The notes beneath the pieces were generated by a model that did no database searches, had not been told where the DNA came from, and worked only from the letters and a program-made list of their open reading frames with translations. 64,000 nucleotides of DNA from assembly GCF_025460835.1 (NCBI RefSeq), contig NZ_JAMXAY010000001.1:62001-126000 (forward strand). The letters are read 5' to 3'. Shown piece after piece: positions 26,088-35,139 of this stretch; within the stretch, counting starts at the first letter, position 1, and every line of letters begins with the position of its first letter. This stretch comes from Parapedobacter soli. GTDB lineage: Bacteria; Bacteroidota; Bacteroidia; Sphingobacteriales; Sphingobacteriaceae. Both the position numbers and the translations under genes were made by a program.

Positions 26088-28115
26088 ATGAAAAAAATCG
26101 GGATCATGGGCGTTTCCATTTTGACAATCGTGGGTTGTTCGGGGACTTCCCAAACGGGTGGCACCAACCAGCCGCAGCTTGGCATGAGAACAGTGAAAAC
26201 CATCGAACAGAATGGCAAGCAATTTAAGGACCTCAACAAGAACGGCCAACTCGACCCCTATGAAGACTGGAGGCTCTCGTCCCGTGAGCGGAGCCAAGAC
26301 CTGTTACAGCGGATGACGCTGGAAGAGAAAGCAGGCATGATGCTGATCGCTGATATGATGATGACCAATGAGGTATCCATTATGGCGCCACAGGTGCAGC
26401 AGACCGGGCCGATTACGGCGGAGTTCAATGAAAACGATGTGGTAGTAGACAAAAACCAGTTCACAGGCGAGCCCCTGCCACACCCGGTCATGAATACCAT
26501 AGGTACCACAAAGGGAATTTTAGAACACAAACTGCGGCATTTCATCTGGCGCACCACATCGGCCCCCGCAGATACCATGGCCAAATGGGCCAATAAGGTG
26601 CAGGCCCTAGCAGAGGACGACAACCTGGGTATCCCAGTTTTATTTGCACCCAACCCACGCAACCACATCACGGGTGGCTCCCTGGGGGCCACCGGATCTA
26701 CTTCTGTAGGCTTCTCAATGTGGCCCTCCGAGATCGGGCTGGCAGCAATGCGGGATGCGGACATGATACGGAAATTCGGCGATATGGCCCGTCAGGAATG
26801 GGTGTCGGTAGGCATCCGAAAAGGTTACATGTATATGGCAGACCTGGCCACGGAGCCAAGGTGGCAACGGATTGAAGGGACTTTTGGTGAAGACCCCGAA
26901 CTAGCGGCCCAAAGCATCGAAGCAATCGTGTTGGGCTTTCAGGGAGATACATTGAATCCCTCGTCAGTTGCCCTCACCACCAAGCATTTCCCCGGCGGCG
27001 GGGCAACCTATAAAGGCTTTGACCCCCATTATACCTATGGCCGTAATGCCGTTTTCCCGGCCGGCCAGTTTGAAAACAACCTGTTACCTTTCAAAGCGGC
27101 AATCAAAGCAGGCACATCGTCTATCATGCCTTACTACTCCCTGCCCAAGGGCACCGGATATGAGGAGGTGGCCTATGCCTACAACAAGGGGATACTACGC
27201 GACCTGCTGAGGGATGAGCTCGGCTTCAAAGGGATCATCAATTCGGATACCGGGCCTATCGAGTCGATGCCCTGGGGTGTGGACGACCTCGGCATCGAGC
27301 AGCGCTACCTGAAAGCGCTGGATGCAGGCACGAATATGTTTGCCGGAAATGCCGATCCGAGCCAATTAATCGGCGTGCTGGAAAGACACCCGGAGGTGAT
27401 GCCTCTCGTTGACGAATCTGTATTATTGCTCTTGACGGAGCTCTTCAAACTGGGTTTATTTGAAAACCCCTATGTGGATGAGGAGACAGCAGCATTGACC
27501 GTGGGCAAAGAAGAATTTGCAAAAGCGGGTGAAGAGGCACAGCGGAAATCTGTCGTCCTACTGCGCAATACCGATAAAAAGCTACCACTAGCCAAAGAAA
27601 CAAAAGTCTTTTTCATAGACTATGGCAGCAATCGCATCCCCACGGCAGCGGATGCGTATAACGGAGTGTATGAATGGCTTACGTTTGTGGATACGCCCGA
27701 AGCGGCGGATGTGATTTTACTGTGGGTCAAACCTTCCATACGGCCGCTATTCCCTGCCGACGACTCGCCCCTGCGGGTTAACCTATCCTCGTGCGGAATT
27801 GATGTGGACTATGTAAATGGACTCACCGCTAATAAACCCACCATCTTGGCGATCAACTATTCCAACCCGTTTGTCATCGATGAGGTGTTCAACCCACAAA
27901 CCCAAGATCGCTTCATAGGCGTATTGGCCACCTTCGGCATCCAGCCCGAAGCGCTGCTGGATGTGGTAGCAGGCAGGTTCAACCCGACGGGCAAGATGCC
28001 TTTTACAACCCCCATCAGCGAAGCGGCAGTGGAAAACAATAAGGAAGACCTCCCTGGCTATGCCGAAGGGGCAGACTATGCACTCTTTAAATTCGACGAG
28101 GGTTTAGGGTATTGA
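26088..28115 (+). CDS. GH3-family glycoside hydrolase, lipoprotein
   Basis: A GH3 hydrolase of 675 residues, acting on beta-linked gluco- or xylo-configured oligosaccharides in the periplasm. MKKIGIMGVSILTIVGC is a lipoprotein signal with Cys17, which is why this ATG is preferred to the longer frame that begins at 25932 and to the ATG at 26079. An EF-hand-like loop DLNKNGQLDPYEDW follows. Then come the barrel motifs EPRWQRIEGTFGEDPELA and TTKHFPGGG, and the nucleophile motif INSDTGPIES (the usual SDW is SDT here). The second alpha/beta domain begins near RKSVVLLRN. No genes of a polysaccharide locus flank it. Exact substrate unknown. Confidence 0.9.
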   Translation: MKKIGIMGVSILTIVGCSGTSQTGGTNQPQLGMRTVKTIEQNGKQFKDLNKNGQLDPYEDWRLSSRERSQDLLQRMTLEEKAGMMLIADMMMTNEVSIMAPQVQQTGPITAEFNENDVVVDKNQFTGEPLPHPVMNTIGTTKGILEHKLRHFIWRTTSAPADTMAKWANKVQALAEDDNLGIPVLFAPNPRNHITGGSLGATGSTSVGFSMWPSEIGLAAMRDADMIRKFGDMARQEWVSVGIRKGYMYMADLATEPRWQRIEGTFGEDPELAAQSIEAIVLGFQGDTLNPSSVALTTKHFPGGGATYKGFDPHYTYGRNAVFPAGQFENNLLPFKAAIKAGTSSIMPYYSLPKGTGYEEVAYAYNKGILRDLLRDELGFKGIINSDTGPIESMPWGVDDLGIEQRYLKALDAGTNMFAGNADPSQLIGVLERHPEVMPLVDESVLLLLTELFKLGLFENPYVDEETAALTVGKEEFAKAGEEAQRKSVVLLRNTDKKLPLAKETKVFFIDYGSNRIPTAADAYNGVYEWLTFVDTPEAADVILLWVKPSIRPLFPADDSPLRVNLSSCGIDVDYVNGLTANKPTILAINYSNPFVIDEVFNPQTQDRFIGVLATFGIQPEALLDVVAGRFNPTGKMPFTTPISEAAVENNKEDLPGYAEGADYALFKFDEGLGY

Positions 28116-28122
28116 CTTAACA

Positions 28123-28167
28123 CCGTATTGGCAGGCCCGCCAAAAGATGGCGGGACCCGCTATACGG
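28123..28167 (+). terminator. two-tier hairpin after the GH3 gene
   Basis: CCGTAT (28123-28128) pairs with ATACGG (28162-28167), and inside it CCCGCCA (28136-28142) pairs with TGGCGGG (28148-28154) around a five-base loop. It lies 8 bases after the GH3 stop. No U-tract follows, so classical termination is uncertain. The remainder of the gap to 28346 shows nothing recognisable. Confidence 0.4.
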
Positions 28168-28346
28168 CATACAAACACATGATCCTTGAGACAGCCAAAT
28201 GGCCGCTATGATTGAAATTTACCAGAATAGTTTTGTAAAATTTAGTGCTTCAGCTCAAACGAGCCGTAATATACGCATAAGTTTTGAAATAACAACCCTA
28301 TGCCAACATATTTTTGCCCGCCGCCACCTCCTATCCCCTTGCGGGC

Positions 28347-29294
28347 CTAGAAGATTGCCACGTAAAGGGAATACAAGGAGGTGACGATAATAAGTATACC
28401 GACCGCTAGGAAGAGTGTCTTCTTGGTTACCTTTTTGGTAATAAGGGCACCTAAGGGCGCCGCCAACGCTCCCCCAAGGATAAGGCCGAGGATAATCTGC
28501 CAACTATGGATACCGGTAAAGTAAATCAATACACCCGCGGTAAAATAGGTTACAAAAAATTCAGCCGTATTGACCGTACCGATGATGGTGCTGGGCGTGT
28601 TCCCTTTACGGATAAGGTTGGAGGTAACGATAGGCCCCCATCCACCGCCACCAATAGCATCCAGAAAGCCGCCAAAAGCTGCCAACAAGGGTGCTCCCTT
28701 GGTATTTTCTTTGGTCTTGAGGTTCTTTTTGAAAGCCTTCCGCAAAATCAGCACACCCAACACGAGCAGGTAGCCATGGATATACGGCTTGATGATGTCG
28801 CCATGGATGACAGAACCCAGCAGGAATGCACCAAGGGAAGCGAAAATAACCCCAGGGATAACCAGCTTGAAAAACAAGGCCTTGTTGAAGTTGCCAAACC
28901 GGATGTGCGATAGCCCCGAAACACCGGTAGTGAAGATTTCGGCCGTGTGGACAGCCGCTGATGCCAGCCTGGGAGACAGCCCATAACTAAGCAGTACAGC
29001 ACTCGATGTAGCTCCGTACGCCATACCCAGGGCACCATCCACCATCTGTGCCACAAAACCGGCCAGCATAAACCAGAAAAAGGTTTCGTCAAAAACCAGA
29101 TCGCTTGTGCTGGCATAAGGTAAGTACCTTATCAACACAATGGCCACCAACACCAGCTTCATCAACACTATCCAAATAGAGATATGCCGGGTAGTGATTC
29201 GTCTCATTCGTCGAATCGAATATGCTTGCACCCTAGCGAATGGGCTCATATACGTGTATTTATAGGTGTATTCATATCCTGTCCCCGTGGCCAT
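28347..29294 (-). CDS. TauE/SafE-family (TSUP) membrane permease
   Basis: An inner-membrane protein of the TSUP family with about eight helices; members export sulfite, sulfoacetate or related organic anions. The motif GFVAQMVDGALGMAYG near 80 with TSSAVLLSYGLSP, and the mirrored GGFLDAIGGGGWGPIVTSNL in the second half, are diagnostic. The start is uncertain: the ATG at 29294 gives 315 residues but an odd Tyr-rich N-terminus; ATGs at 29249 or 29207 give more usual lengths. A TATATTTG element at 29342-29335 is compatible with the longest form. Substrate unknown; the SulP gene nearby may be coincidental. Confidence 0.85.
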   Translation of the reverse strand: MATGTGYEYTYKYTYMSPFARVQAYSIRRMRRITTRHISIWIVLMKLVLVAIVLIRYLPYASTSDLVFDETFFWFMLAGFVAQMVDGALGMAYGATSSAVLLSYGLSPRLASAAVHTAEIFTTGVSGLSHIRFGNFNKALFFKLVIPGVIFASLGAFLLGSVIHGDIIKPYIHGYLLVLGVLILRKAFKKNLKTKENTKGAPLLAAFGGFLDAIGGGGWGPIVTSNLIRKGNTPSTIIGTVNTAEFFVTYFTAGVLIYFTGIHSWQIILGLILGGALAAPLGALITKKVTKKTLFLAVGILIIVTSLYSLYVAIF

Positions 29295-29334
29295 CCATAC
29301 AAACTCCTAGCCTGCAGACCACTGTATTCCCCGG

Positions 29335-29342
29335 CAAATATA
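29335..29342 (-). promoter_or_regulatory. putative -7 element for the TauE/SafE gene
   Basis: The minus strand reads TATATTTG here, matching TAnnTTTG. The start point would be near 29328, leaving a leader of about 34 bases before the ATG at 29294. No -33 partner at the right distance was seen. Confidence 0.4.
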
Positions 29343-29457
29343 AAAACACAACACAATTTCTACCTAATAAGTAGATTTTTATTTTGAAAAAAAATCTGCA
29401 GCCTGCATGCCGAAGCCACCGTAAGAAAGGGTAAAACGGATATGGCAGTGTATCGGA

Positions 29458-29961
29458 TTATTGCTCAAACAACACCAAACCCTCATCGAGGGGTTCATTG
29501 CTCAGCGTAAATGCTACGTGCCGATGGATGGCATCCTCCACCTTGGGAGCCAGCTGCTCCAAGTATTCCGCATTGAGCCGGGGCCCTACGATCGTGACTT
29601 CGATGATACCCGTATCACGCCCTTCAGCATAATCACCGGTAAGAACCACCTGGTCCACCTCACCCATGCGTTGCAACACCGTTTCCACAATGCGGTCTAA
29701 CCCCAAGTATTTATGCACGATATCCTGCAGGGAACCAAATAGCGGGTGCTGGGTATTTGCCCGGTACGAGACACGGTTGCGCTGGGCCTCCTTTTTGAGG
29801 TAGCCTGCGTCCGACAGGTTGTTGAGCTCGCGGCGGATGGCGTTGGTGGATTCGTTGAACTCATCGGCCAGCCCGCGCATGTGACCCCGGTTGGCGGCAT
29901 TGATGAAAAACTTCACCAGTAGTCGCAAACGGGTTTTGGAGGTAATGAGCGAATCGAGCAT
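29458..29961 (-). CDS. winged-helix transcriptional regulator (ArsR-like)
   Basis: A DNA-binding protein of 167 residues beginning MLDSLITSKTRLRLLVKFF. The winged helix spans about 10-75 (HMRGLADEFNESTNAIRREL as the recognition part, then LSDAGYLKKEAQRNRVSY). Residues 95-165 resemble a minimal nucleotidyltransferase-like fold (VDQVVLTGDYAEGRDTG). Such proteins are widespread in Bacteroidota and often lie near surface-polysaccharide genes; the target is unknown. The frame extends to 29985, but the promoter element at 29983-29990 covers that ATG, so the start at 29961 is preferred. Confidence 0.8.
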   Translation of the reverse strand: MLDSLITSKTRLRLLVKFFINAANRGHMRGLADEFNESTNAIRRELNNLSDAGYLKKEAQRNRVSYRANTQHPLFGSLQDIVHKYLGLDRIVETVLQRMGEVDQVVLTGDYAEGRDTGIIEVTIVGPRLNAEYLEQLAPKVEDAIHRHVAFTLSNEPLDEGLVLFEQ

Positions 29962-29982
29962 ATTTGTCTGTAAACCGAGCAA

Positions 29983-29990
29983 CAAAAGTA
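29983..29990 (-). promoter_or_regulatory. -7 element that fixes the start of the winged-helix regulator
   Basis: The minus strand reads TACTTTTG, matching the Bacteroidota -7 consensus, with a start point near 29976 and ATG at 29961. The alternative upstream ATG at 29985 would lie inside the promoter and so cannot be used from this transcript. Confidence 0.6.
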
Positions 29991-30077
29991 CTCTTTTTTT
30001 TGAAAGCCGACGTGCGGTCCGCTAGCAGGCCTCCCTGAACGTACAAGTGCAATAACATAGAAACGAAATCAAAATCG

Positions 30078-30085
30078 TAATTTTG
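30078..30085 (+). promoter_or_regulatory. -7 element of the TlpA-like gene, probable leaderless start
   Basis: TAATTTTG matches TAnnTTTG and ends five bases before the ATG at 30091. With the usual spacing the transcript would begin at or within a base or two of the ATG, so translation may be leaderless. No convincing -33 element is present. Confidence 0.5.
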
Positions 30086-30090
30086 TAGTT

Positions 30091-30606
30091 ATGATACGTA
30101 CCTGCATTTTATTTTTCACCTTGTTGGCCACCCACGTGGCTTGGGCACAAAAGACTCCAGATGTATTGAAAACCGAATTTACAGCGGAGGCCCTGCAGCA
30201 ACCGCTCTTGCTGCCCGATGGCAAACAAACGACCGCCGGCGAGGTGCTCGGCACTTATAAAGGCCAAACGGTAATGCTTTACATCTGGGCAGCGTGGTGC
30301 CCCGACTGCCTCAGGGGCTTCCCCGAACTGAAGGCCTTCCAGGCGGCAAACCCGGAGGTTCCAGTGGTGTATTTCTCGCGTGACCGGACGGAGAAGCAAT
30401 GGAAGGACGCCATCGGGAAGTTTGACTTACAAGGCGACCATTACTGGTTTGGAAGCGATGCGAAGAACGGCTTTACAGCGGCGATAGACCTCAACTGGAT
30501 ACCCCGCTACATGATCATTGACCCCAATGGAGGCATAGCCCATTATTATGCAATACATGCCGATGATCCCGCATTGCAGCAGGCGGTGGACAAGCTGAAG
30601 CAGTAA
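30091..30606 (+). CDS. TlpA-like thioredoxin-fold protein, exported
   Basis: A periplasmic thiol-disulfide oxidoreductase-like protein of 171 residues. The signal peptide ends after about VAWA (residue 19). The thioredoxin active site is AAWCPDC with Cys70 and Cys73, and the cis-Pro motif is NWIPRYMIIDPNGG near 143-156. It belongs to the TlpA/ResA group that keeps cysteines of exported proteins reduced or serves in cytochrome maturation. It is followed 76 bases later by trhO, which has its own promoter overlapping this stop codon. The partner protein is unknown. Confidence 0.88.
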   Translation: MIRTCILFFTLLATHVAWAQKTPDVLKTEFTAEALQQPLLLPDGKQTTAGEVLGTYKGQTVMLYIWAAWCPDCLRGFPELKAFQAANPEVPVVYFSRDRTEKQWKDAIGKFDLQGDHYWFGSDAKNGFTAAIDLNWIPRYMIIDPNGGIAHYYAIHADDPALQQAVDKLKQ

Positions 30607-30607
30607 T

Positions 30608-30638
30608 TTTGCAGATAAAAGCGGTTTCGTTACTTTTG
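30608..30638 (+). promoter_or_regulatory. Bacteroidota-type promoter for trhO
   Basis: TTTG (30608-30611), 19 bases, then TACTTTTG (30631-30638): a full consensus promoter. It begins just after the stop codon of the upstream TlpA-like gene. The start point should be near 30645, about 37 bases before the trhO ATG. Confidence 0.75.
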
Positions 30639-30681
30639 CAGCCGTAACACATTAAACGCCGTTTGCAGCGGTATCAATGAC

Positions 30682-31665
30682 ATGAAAAAATACCACACGT
30701 TGCTGTACTATTGCTACAGCCACATTGACCACGCGGAAGAATTTGCCGCAGACCACCTCCAATTTTGCAAATCATTGGGTTTGGTTGGCCGCATCATCGT
30801 GGCCGACGAAGGGCTAAACGGAACCGTGTCTGGCACACCGGAAGCGTGCCAGACATATATGGATGCTGTGCACGCTGACCCGCGCTTCGCGGAAACCGAC
30901 TTCAAGATTGACGAGGTCGCCGAACCATCTTTCATCAAAATGCACTGCCGCTATAAGCCCGAGATCGTACATTCTGGGCTGCGCGACCCCAAGATTATCG
31001 ATCCCACCAAGGAAACGGGCAAGCACCTGGAGCCGCATGAGTTTATGGAAATGAAAGACCGCGACGACGTGGTGGTTCTTGATGTGCGGTCGAACTATGA
31101 ACATAATGTGGGCCGCTTCAAAAACGCGGTAACGCTGGATATCGAAAACTTCAGGGAGTTCCCAGACAAGATCGAGGAGCTAGCTGCCTATAAAGACAAG
31201 AAGATATTAACCTACTGCACGGGTGGCATCAAGTGCGAAAAAGCATCAGCCTTATTACTCAAGAGCGGTTTTAAAGATGTATACCAGCTGCACGGCGGCA
31301 TCATCAAATACGGTAAGGAAACGGGCGGAAAAGATTTCGAAGGGAAGTGTTACGTGTTTGACAACCGGGTAACGGTAGATGTAAATCACGTAAACCCAAC
31401 CGAGGTGGCCACCTGCCATAATTGCGGCGTGACCTCCAGCCGGATGATCAATTGCGCAAACCCAGAGTGCAACGAACACTTCACTCAATGCGAGGCCTGC
31501 GGCTGGAAAATGGAAGGCTGCTGCTCAGACACCTGCATGGACCATCCGCGCAAGCGGCCATACGATGGCACGGGGTACTATGTAAAGGTGCCACAACCGG
31601 TGAATCTCGAGAAGATAAGACGCCGCAACCACTTGACGCCCGCCCGGAATTCACCTCCCGCATAG
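30682..31665 (+). CDS. trhO: tRNA uridine(34) hydroxylase, rhodanese family
   Basis: TrhO (YceA/UPF0176) makes 5-hydroxyuridine at wobble position 34 of tRNA using oxygen. The protein has 327 residues: an N-terminal acylphosphatase-like part with GLNGTVSGTPEACQTYMDAV, then a rhodanese domain with VVLDVRSNYEHNVGRF near 131-146 and active Cys179 in LTYCTGGIKCEKA. The C-terminal segment carries several CxxC pairs (CHNCG, CEACG, CCSDTC), likely a zinc site, which is common in the long form of this family. It is transcribed alone from a consensus promoter. Confidence 0.93.
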   Translation: MKKYHTLLYYCYSHIDHAEEFAADHLQFCKSLGLVGRIIVADEGLNGTVSGTPEACQTYMDAVHADPRFAETDFKIDEVAEPSFIKMHCRYKPEIVHSGLRDPKIIDPTKETGKHLEPHEFMEMKDRDDVVVLDVRSNYEHNVGRFKNAVTLDIENFREFPDKIEELAAYKDKKILTYCTGGIKCEKASALLLKSGFKDVYQLHGGIIKYGKETGGKDFEGKCYVFDNRVTVDVNHVNPTEVATCHNCGVTSSRMINCANPECNEHFTQCEACGWKMEGCCSDTCMDHPRKRPYDGTGYYVKVPQPVNLEKIRRRNHLTPARNSPPA

Positions 31666-31858
31666 CTGACTGACTTAGTTGCCTTGGTTTCGGACGGCTA
31701 TAGCCTTAGTTATCTGGTAAGTTGGCCCACTCATCGCAATATATATTTGTCACCAAGCCAACTATCTGAAATGTCGGCTTAGGAAGCCCGAAAAACGGCA
31801 AAGATCCCCTGCCAGCTTAAATAACATAAATTAACAACAACATCCCAAGCAATTTCGC

Positions 31859-31866
31859 TAGTTTTG
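31859..31866 (+). promoter_or_regulatory. putative -7 element of the DUF5686 gene
   Basis: TAGTTTTG matches TAnnTTTG and ends only three bases before the ATG at 31870. If it is used, the mRNA would be leaderless or would start inside the first codons. No -33 partner was seen, so this may be fortuitous. The rest of the gap 31666-31858 shows no gene. Confidence 0.35.
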
Positions 31867-31869
31867 ACG

Positions 31870-34338
31870 ATGCTTGTGCGGAGATTGTCGCTCATCCTTA
31901 TGCTGGCCGGCATCGCGACCCTGGCCCATGCGCAGACTTTCCGGGTCACCGGACAGGTAGGCGATGAACGCGGCGAACCGGTACCCTTTGCCAGCATATA
32001 CCTGAAAGGAGCAGCGGGTACAGGCACCTCGGCAAACGGTGAGGGTAGTTTCAAAATGGACCTCCCCAAAGGTAGCTATGAGCTGGTGGTACGATCCGTA
32101 GGCTATAAACAAGCCGCCAAACCTGTTCACATTGATGGCGACAAACATATACAGGTTACCCTGCTAACCGAATCATACCTACTGGATGAAGTGGTGATTG
32201 GCAACGGTGAAGACCCAGCCTATGCTATTATCCGGCAGGCCATCCGCCAACGCAAGAAGCACCTCCGTGAAGCCACCCCATATACCGCCAAGGTATACAT
32301 CAAAGGAGTGCAACGGCTGCTACAGGCACCCAAAAGATTCCTTGGTGTGGATATCGACCAAATCGGCCGCGAAATCGGACTGGATTCAAACCGAACAGGT
32401 ATCGTATACCTTTCCGAATCCGAATCACGGATTATGGTGGAGCCGCCCGGCAATTTCCGCGAAGAAATGATCAGCTCGAAGTTTTCCGGAAACAACCGGG
32501 CTTTCAGCTTTAATCGGGCGGCCGATTTGAAACTCAATTTCTATGAAAATATCCAGCCCATTATCGATGGGTTGAGCCCACGGCCGTTTGTTTCACCCAT
32601 CGCCGATAATGCACTTGGATACTACCGGTACCGCCTATTGGGCACTACTGAAGAGAATGATCTTACCATCCATAAAATCGAAGTAGTGCCGCGCCGCAAA
32701 GGCGAGCCCCTCTACCAAGGCGACATTTATATCATCGATGACCTATGGCGGATATATGGCGTAAACCTACAGCTTACCAAGGCTGCGGGCATCAACATCC
32801 TGGATACATTGGATATCCGACAGGAATTTATCCCCATAAACAGCAGCCAATGGCAGCCGTCGAGCATCCGCTTCGATTTTGTAGGTGGCCTGCTCGGCTT
32901 CCGCATAGGCGGCTATTTCGCGGCGATATACACCGAATACGCAACCGCGCCAGCTATCAAGAAAGATGCATTCAACGAAGTGCTGCGGATTGGCGAAGGG
33001 GTGAACAAACGTGATTCGGCCTATTGGGCAGCACACCGCCCGCTGCCGCTTACCAAAGAGGAACAGCTGGATTACATTCGCAAAGACAGCCTACAGCGCC
33101 GCCGTGAGTCCAAGCCATACCTCGACTCACTCGACCGTATCTCCAACCGGCTGAAACCACAGCGCCTGCTTACGGGATATACCTATCGCAACCGGGCTAA
33201 CCGATCGTTCCTCACCTTCGATGGGCTGGCAACGTCGCTGCTTTTCAACAGCGTGGAAGGGCTGGCGCTCAATTACGGCGTACGGTACTCCCGCCAAGTC
33301 GACACCACACGTAACCGAAACTTTACCGTATATGGCAATATACGGTACGGATTCATAAATAAACGGTTCAATGGTTATGCCGGAACCGCCTTCCCGCTGG
33401 GAAAAAGCAAACTCCACCTTTATGGCGGAAGCAACGTACAGGATTTGAACAACAGGGGCTCGCTGCCTACGCTCTTCAACACGCTCAGCACCACCCTTTT
33501 CGGCCAAAACTATCTGAAATGGTACGAGCGGACCTTCGGTGGCACAGAATGGCGCTATACGCTACCCGCAAACATACACTTAACAGCCTCCGCCGTATGG
33601 GAAAACCGGCTGTCGCTGCCCAATAATACCAATTATACATTCTGGGAACAGAACAAACAGCACCTCACTTCCAACAATCCGCTCAGCCCCGACGAGGACA
33701 CCCCCCTATTTGCAGAAAACCAAGCTTTCAAGGTATCATTGGGCATGAGTTACGACTTCGGAATAAAATACGAAACTTATCCGCATAGGCGGGTGTATCT
33801 GCCATCGCGCTGGCCTACCCTGTCCGTGTCTTACACCAAGGGGCTGCCACAGGTGATGGGAAGCGATGTAGATTATGATTTGCTGGCCATCGGGCTGCAT
33901 AAAACGGACATGGGGCTGGGGCTATACGGACATCTTTCTTTTGATGTTCAGGTAGGCACATTCTTCAACGATAAGTCACTATATTATACCGACTATCGCC
34001 ATTTAAAAGGCACGCGAACCCTCATCAGCGACCAGCGATTAGCTACCTTCCTATTGTTAGACTACTACCAGCATAGTACGGCAGGGAGCTTTCTGGAAGC
34101 ACACGCGGAGTACAACCTCGCCACACTACTTACGGGCAAGGTGCCACTACTCCGAAAGCTCAAGCTACAGGAAATCATTGGCCTGCATTACCTGCATACA
34201 CCAAACATGAAACACTATGGCGAGATCCATGCCGGGCTCGAATGGCAGCGCCTCCGGCTAAGCTACTCCCGGTCTTTCGGAAATCAAACCGGTCAAAGCG
34301 GGAAAGAGGCAATCCGGATCGGGTTACGGCTGTTTTAA
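31870..34338 (+). CDS. DUF5686 outer-membrane protein with carboxypeptidase-like regulatory domain
   Basis: An exported protein of 822 residues. After a signal peptide (cut after LAHA, about residue 19) comes a carboxypeptidase-regulatory-like beta sandwich (residues 22-105: TGQVGDERGEPVPFASIYLKG). The remainder is DUF5686, rich in alternating beta strands and ending in an aromatic residue (GLRLF), as expected for an outer-membrane barrel. Members of this family are common in Bacteroidota; no biochemical role is established. It stands alone between trhO and convergent trmB. ATG 31870 was chosen over a TTG two codons earlier. Confidence 0.88.
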   Translation: MLVRRLSLILMLAGIATLAHAQTFRVTGQVGDERGEPVPFASIYLKGAAGTGTSANGEGSFKMDLPKGSYELVVRSVGYKQAAKPVHIDGDKHIQVTLLTESYLLDEVVIGNGEDPAYAIIRQAIRQRKKHLREATPYTAKVYIKGVQRLLQAPKRFLGVDIDQIGREIGLDSNRTGIVYLSESESRIMVEPPGNFREEMISSKFSGNNRAFSFNRAADLKLNFYENIQPIIDGLSPRPFVSPIADNALGYYRYRLLGTTEENDLTIHKIEVVPRRKGEPLYQGDIYIIDDLWRIYGVNLQLTKAAGINILDTLDIRQEFIPINSSQWQPSSIRFDFVGGLLGFRIGGYFAAIYTEYATAPAIKKDAFNEVLRIGEGVNKRDSAYWAAHRPLPLTKEEQLDYIRKDSLQRRRESKPYLDSLDRISNRLKPQRLLTGYTYRNRANRSFLTFDGLATSLLFNSVEGLALNYGVRYSRQVDTTRNRNFTVYGNIRYGFINKRFNGYAGTAFPLGKSKLHLYGGSNVQDLNNRGSLPTLFNTLSTTLFGQNYLKWYERTFGGTEWRYTLPANIHLTASAVWENRLSLPNNTNYTFWEQNKQHLTSNNPLSPDEDTPLFAENQAFKVSLGMSYDFGIKYETYPHRRVYLPSRWPTLSVSYTKGLPQVMGSDVDYDLLAIGLHKTDMGLGLYGHLSFDVQVGTFFNDKSLYYTDYRHLKGTRTLISDQRLATFLLLDYYQHSTAGSFLEAHAEYNLATLLTGKVPLLRKLKLQEIIGLHYLHTPNMKHYGEIHAGLEWQRLRLSYSRSFGNQTGQSGKEAIRIGLRLF

Positions 34339-34360
34339 CACACATAAGTACTTTTTCAAC

Positions 34361-35011
34361 TCATTGCCAACCCCACGCTACGTAGTTGATGTTTTTGGAT
34401 ACTTCAAGGTACTTCCGCTCATAGTAGGTTTTTATACTGAGCACGTCATCCACTAGGTCCGAATGGTATAAATCAGCCGTATGGGTATGGATGGAAGCAT
34501 CCAAGCTGGCCAGCTGCTCCAGCGTATAAGCATATAGCCCATCGTTATCCGTTTTGAGGTGCATGATCCCTGCAGGCTCCATTATCTGGCGGTATCTTGA
34601 TAAAAACGCGGGGTGGGTGAGCCGCTTTTTCTCACGGCTTCGTTGTGGCTGGGGGTCGGGAAAGGTAATCCATATCTCCGATACCTCGCCCGGGGCAAAA
34701 TACTCCAGGATGGTCTCGATCTGTATGCGCAGGAAAGCAACATTGGCTATCCCTTCTTCCAATGCGGTTTTCGCCCCACGCCAAATGCGGTTACCCTTGT
34801 AGTCTACACCAATGAAATTGCGCTGGGGGAAGAGCTTGGCCAAATTGACGCTATACTCGCCCTTTCCGCAGGCCAGTTCCAGTACGACGGGCCTATTGTT
34901 GCCGAAATGGTCGGCGGCCCACCTGCCCCGCATCGGTTTGCCCGCATCGAGTTGCAATACGTTGGCAAATGTATCGATCTCGCGGAATTTGCGTAACTTG
35001 TCTTTTCCCAT
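34361..35011 (-). CDS. trmB: tRNA (guanine-N7-)-methyltransferase
   Basis: TrmB methylates guanine 46 of tRNA at N7 using S-adenosylmethionine. The 216-residue protein begins MGKDKLRKFREIDTF, as its close relatives do, so ATG 35011 is preferred to 35020. SAM-binding LELACGKGEYSVNLA lies near 45-60, and ISEIWITFPDPQPQRSREKKRL is the family's substrate motif. It is convergent with the DUF5686 gene and divergent from the GDP-fucose synthase gene, with promoter elements for both directions in the 128-base gap. Confidence 0.95.
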   Translation of the reverse strand: MGKDKLRKFREIDTFANVLQLDAGKPMRGRWAADHFGNNRPVVLELACGKGEYSVNLAKLFPQRNFIGVDYKGNRIWRGAKTALEEGIANVAFLRIQIETILEYFAPGEVSEIWITFPDPQPQRSREKKRLTHPAFLSRYRQIMEPAGIMHLKTDNDGLYAYTLEQLASLDASIHTHTADLYHSDLVDDVLSIKTYYERKYLEVSKNINYVAWGWQ

Positions 35012-35031
35012 GGCACACAATTAATTGCGCG

Positions 35032-35039
35032 CAAACTTA
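35032..35039 (-). promoter_or_regulatory. -7 element of trmB
   Basis: The minus strand reads TAAGTTTG, matching TAnnTTTG, with a weak TTG at 35062-35060 about 20 bases further up. The predicted start near 35025 leaves a very short leader before ATG 35011. Confidence 0.5.
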
Positions 35040-35111
35040 ATTAAGTTAACGAAATAAGGCAATTTTTTCGGCACCAACATTACGCCGCACAGGCAAAAAT
35101 AGAAATAGTCG

Positions 35112-35119
35112 TATCTTTG
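35112..35119 (+). promoter_or_regulatory. -7 element of the GDP-L-fucose synthase gene
   Basis: TATCTTTG is a perfect -7 element, 20 bases before the ATG at 35140, predicting a start near 35126. No clear -33 element. Confidence 0.6.
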
Positions 35120-35139
35120 CACAACACGCTATCCGGACT

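Noticed and set aside
31720-31763. Inverted repeat AGTTGGC / GCCAACT between trhO and the DUF5686 gene.
   Set aside because: The loop is about 30 bases and no U-tract follows, so it is too weak to call a terminator.
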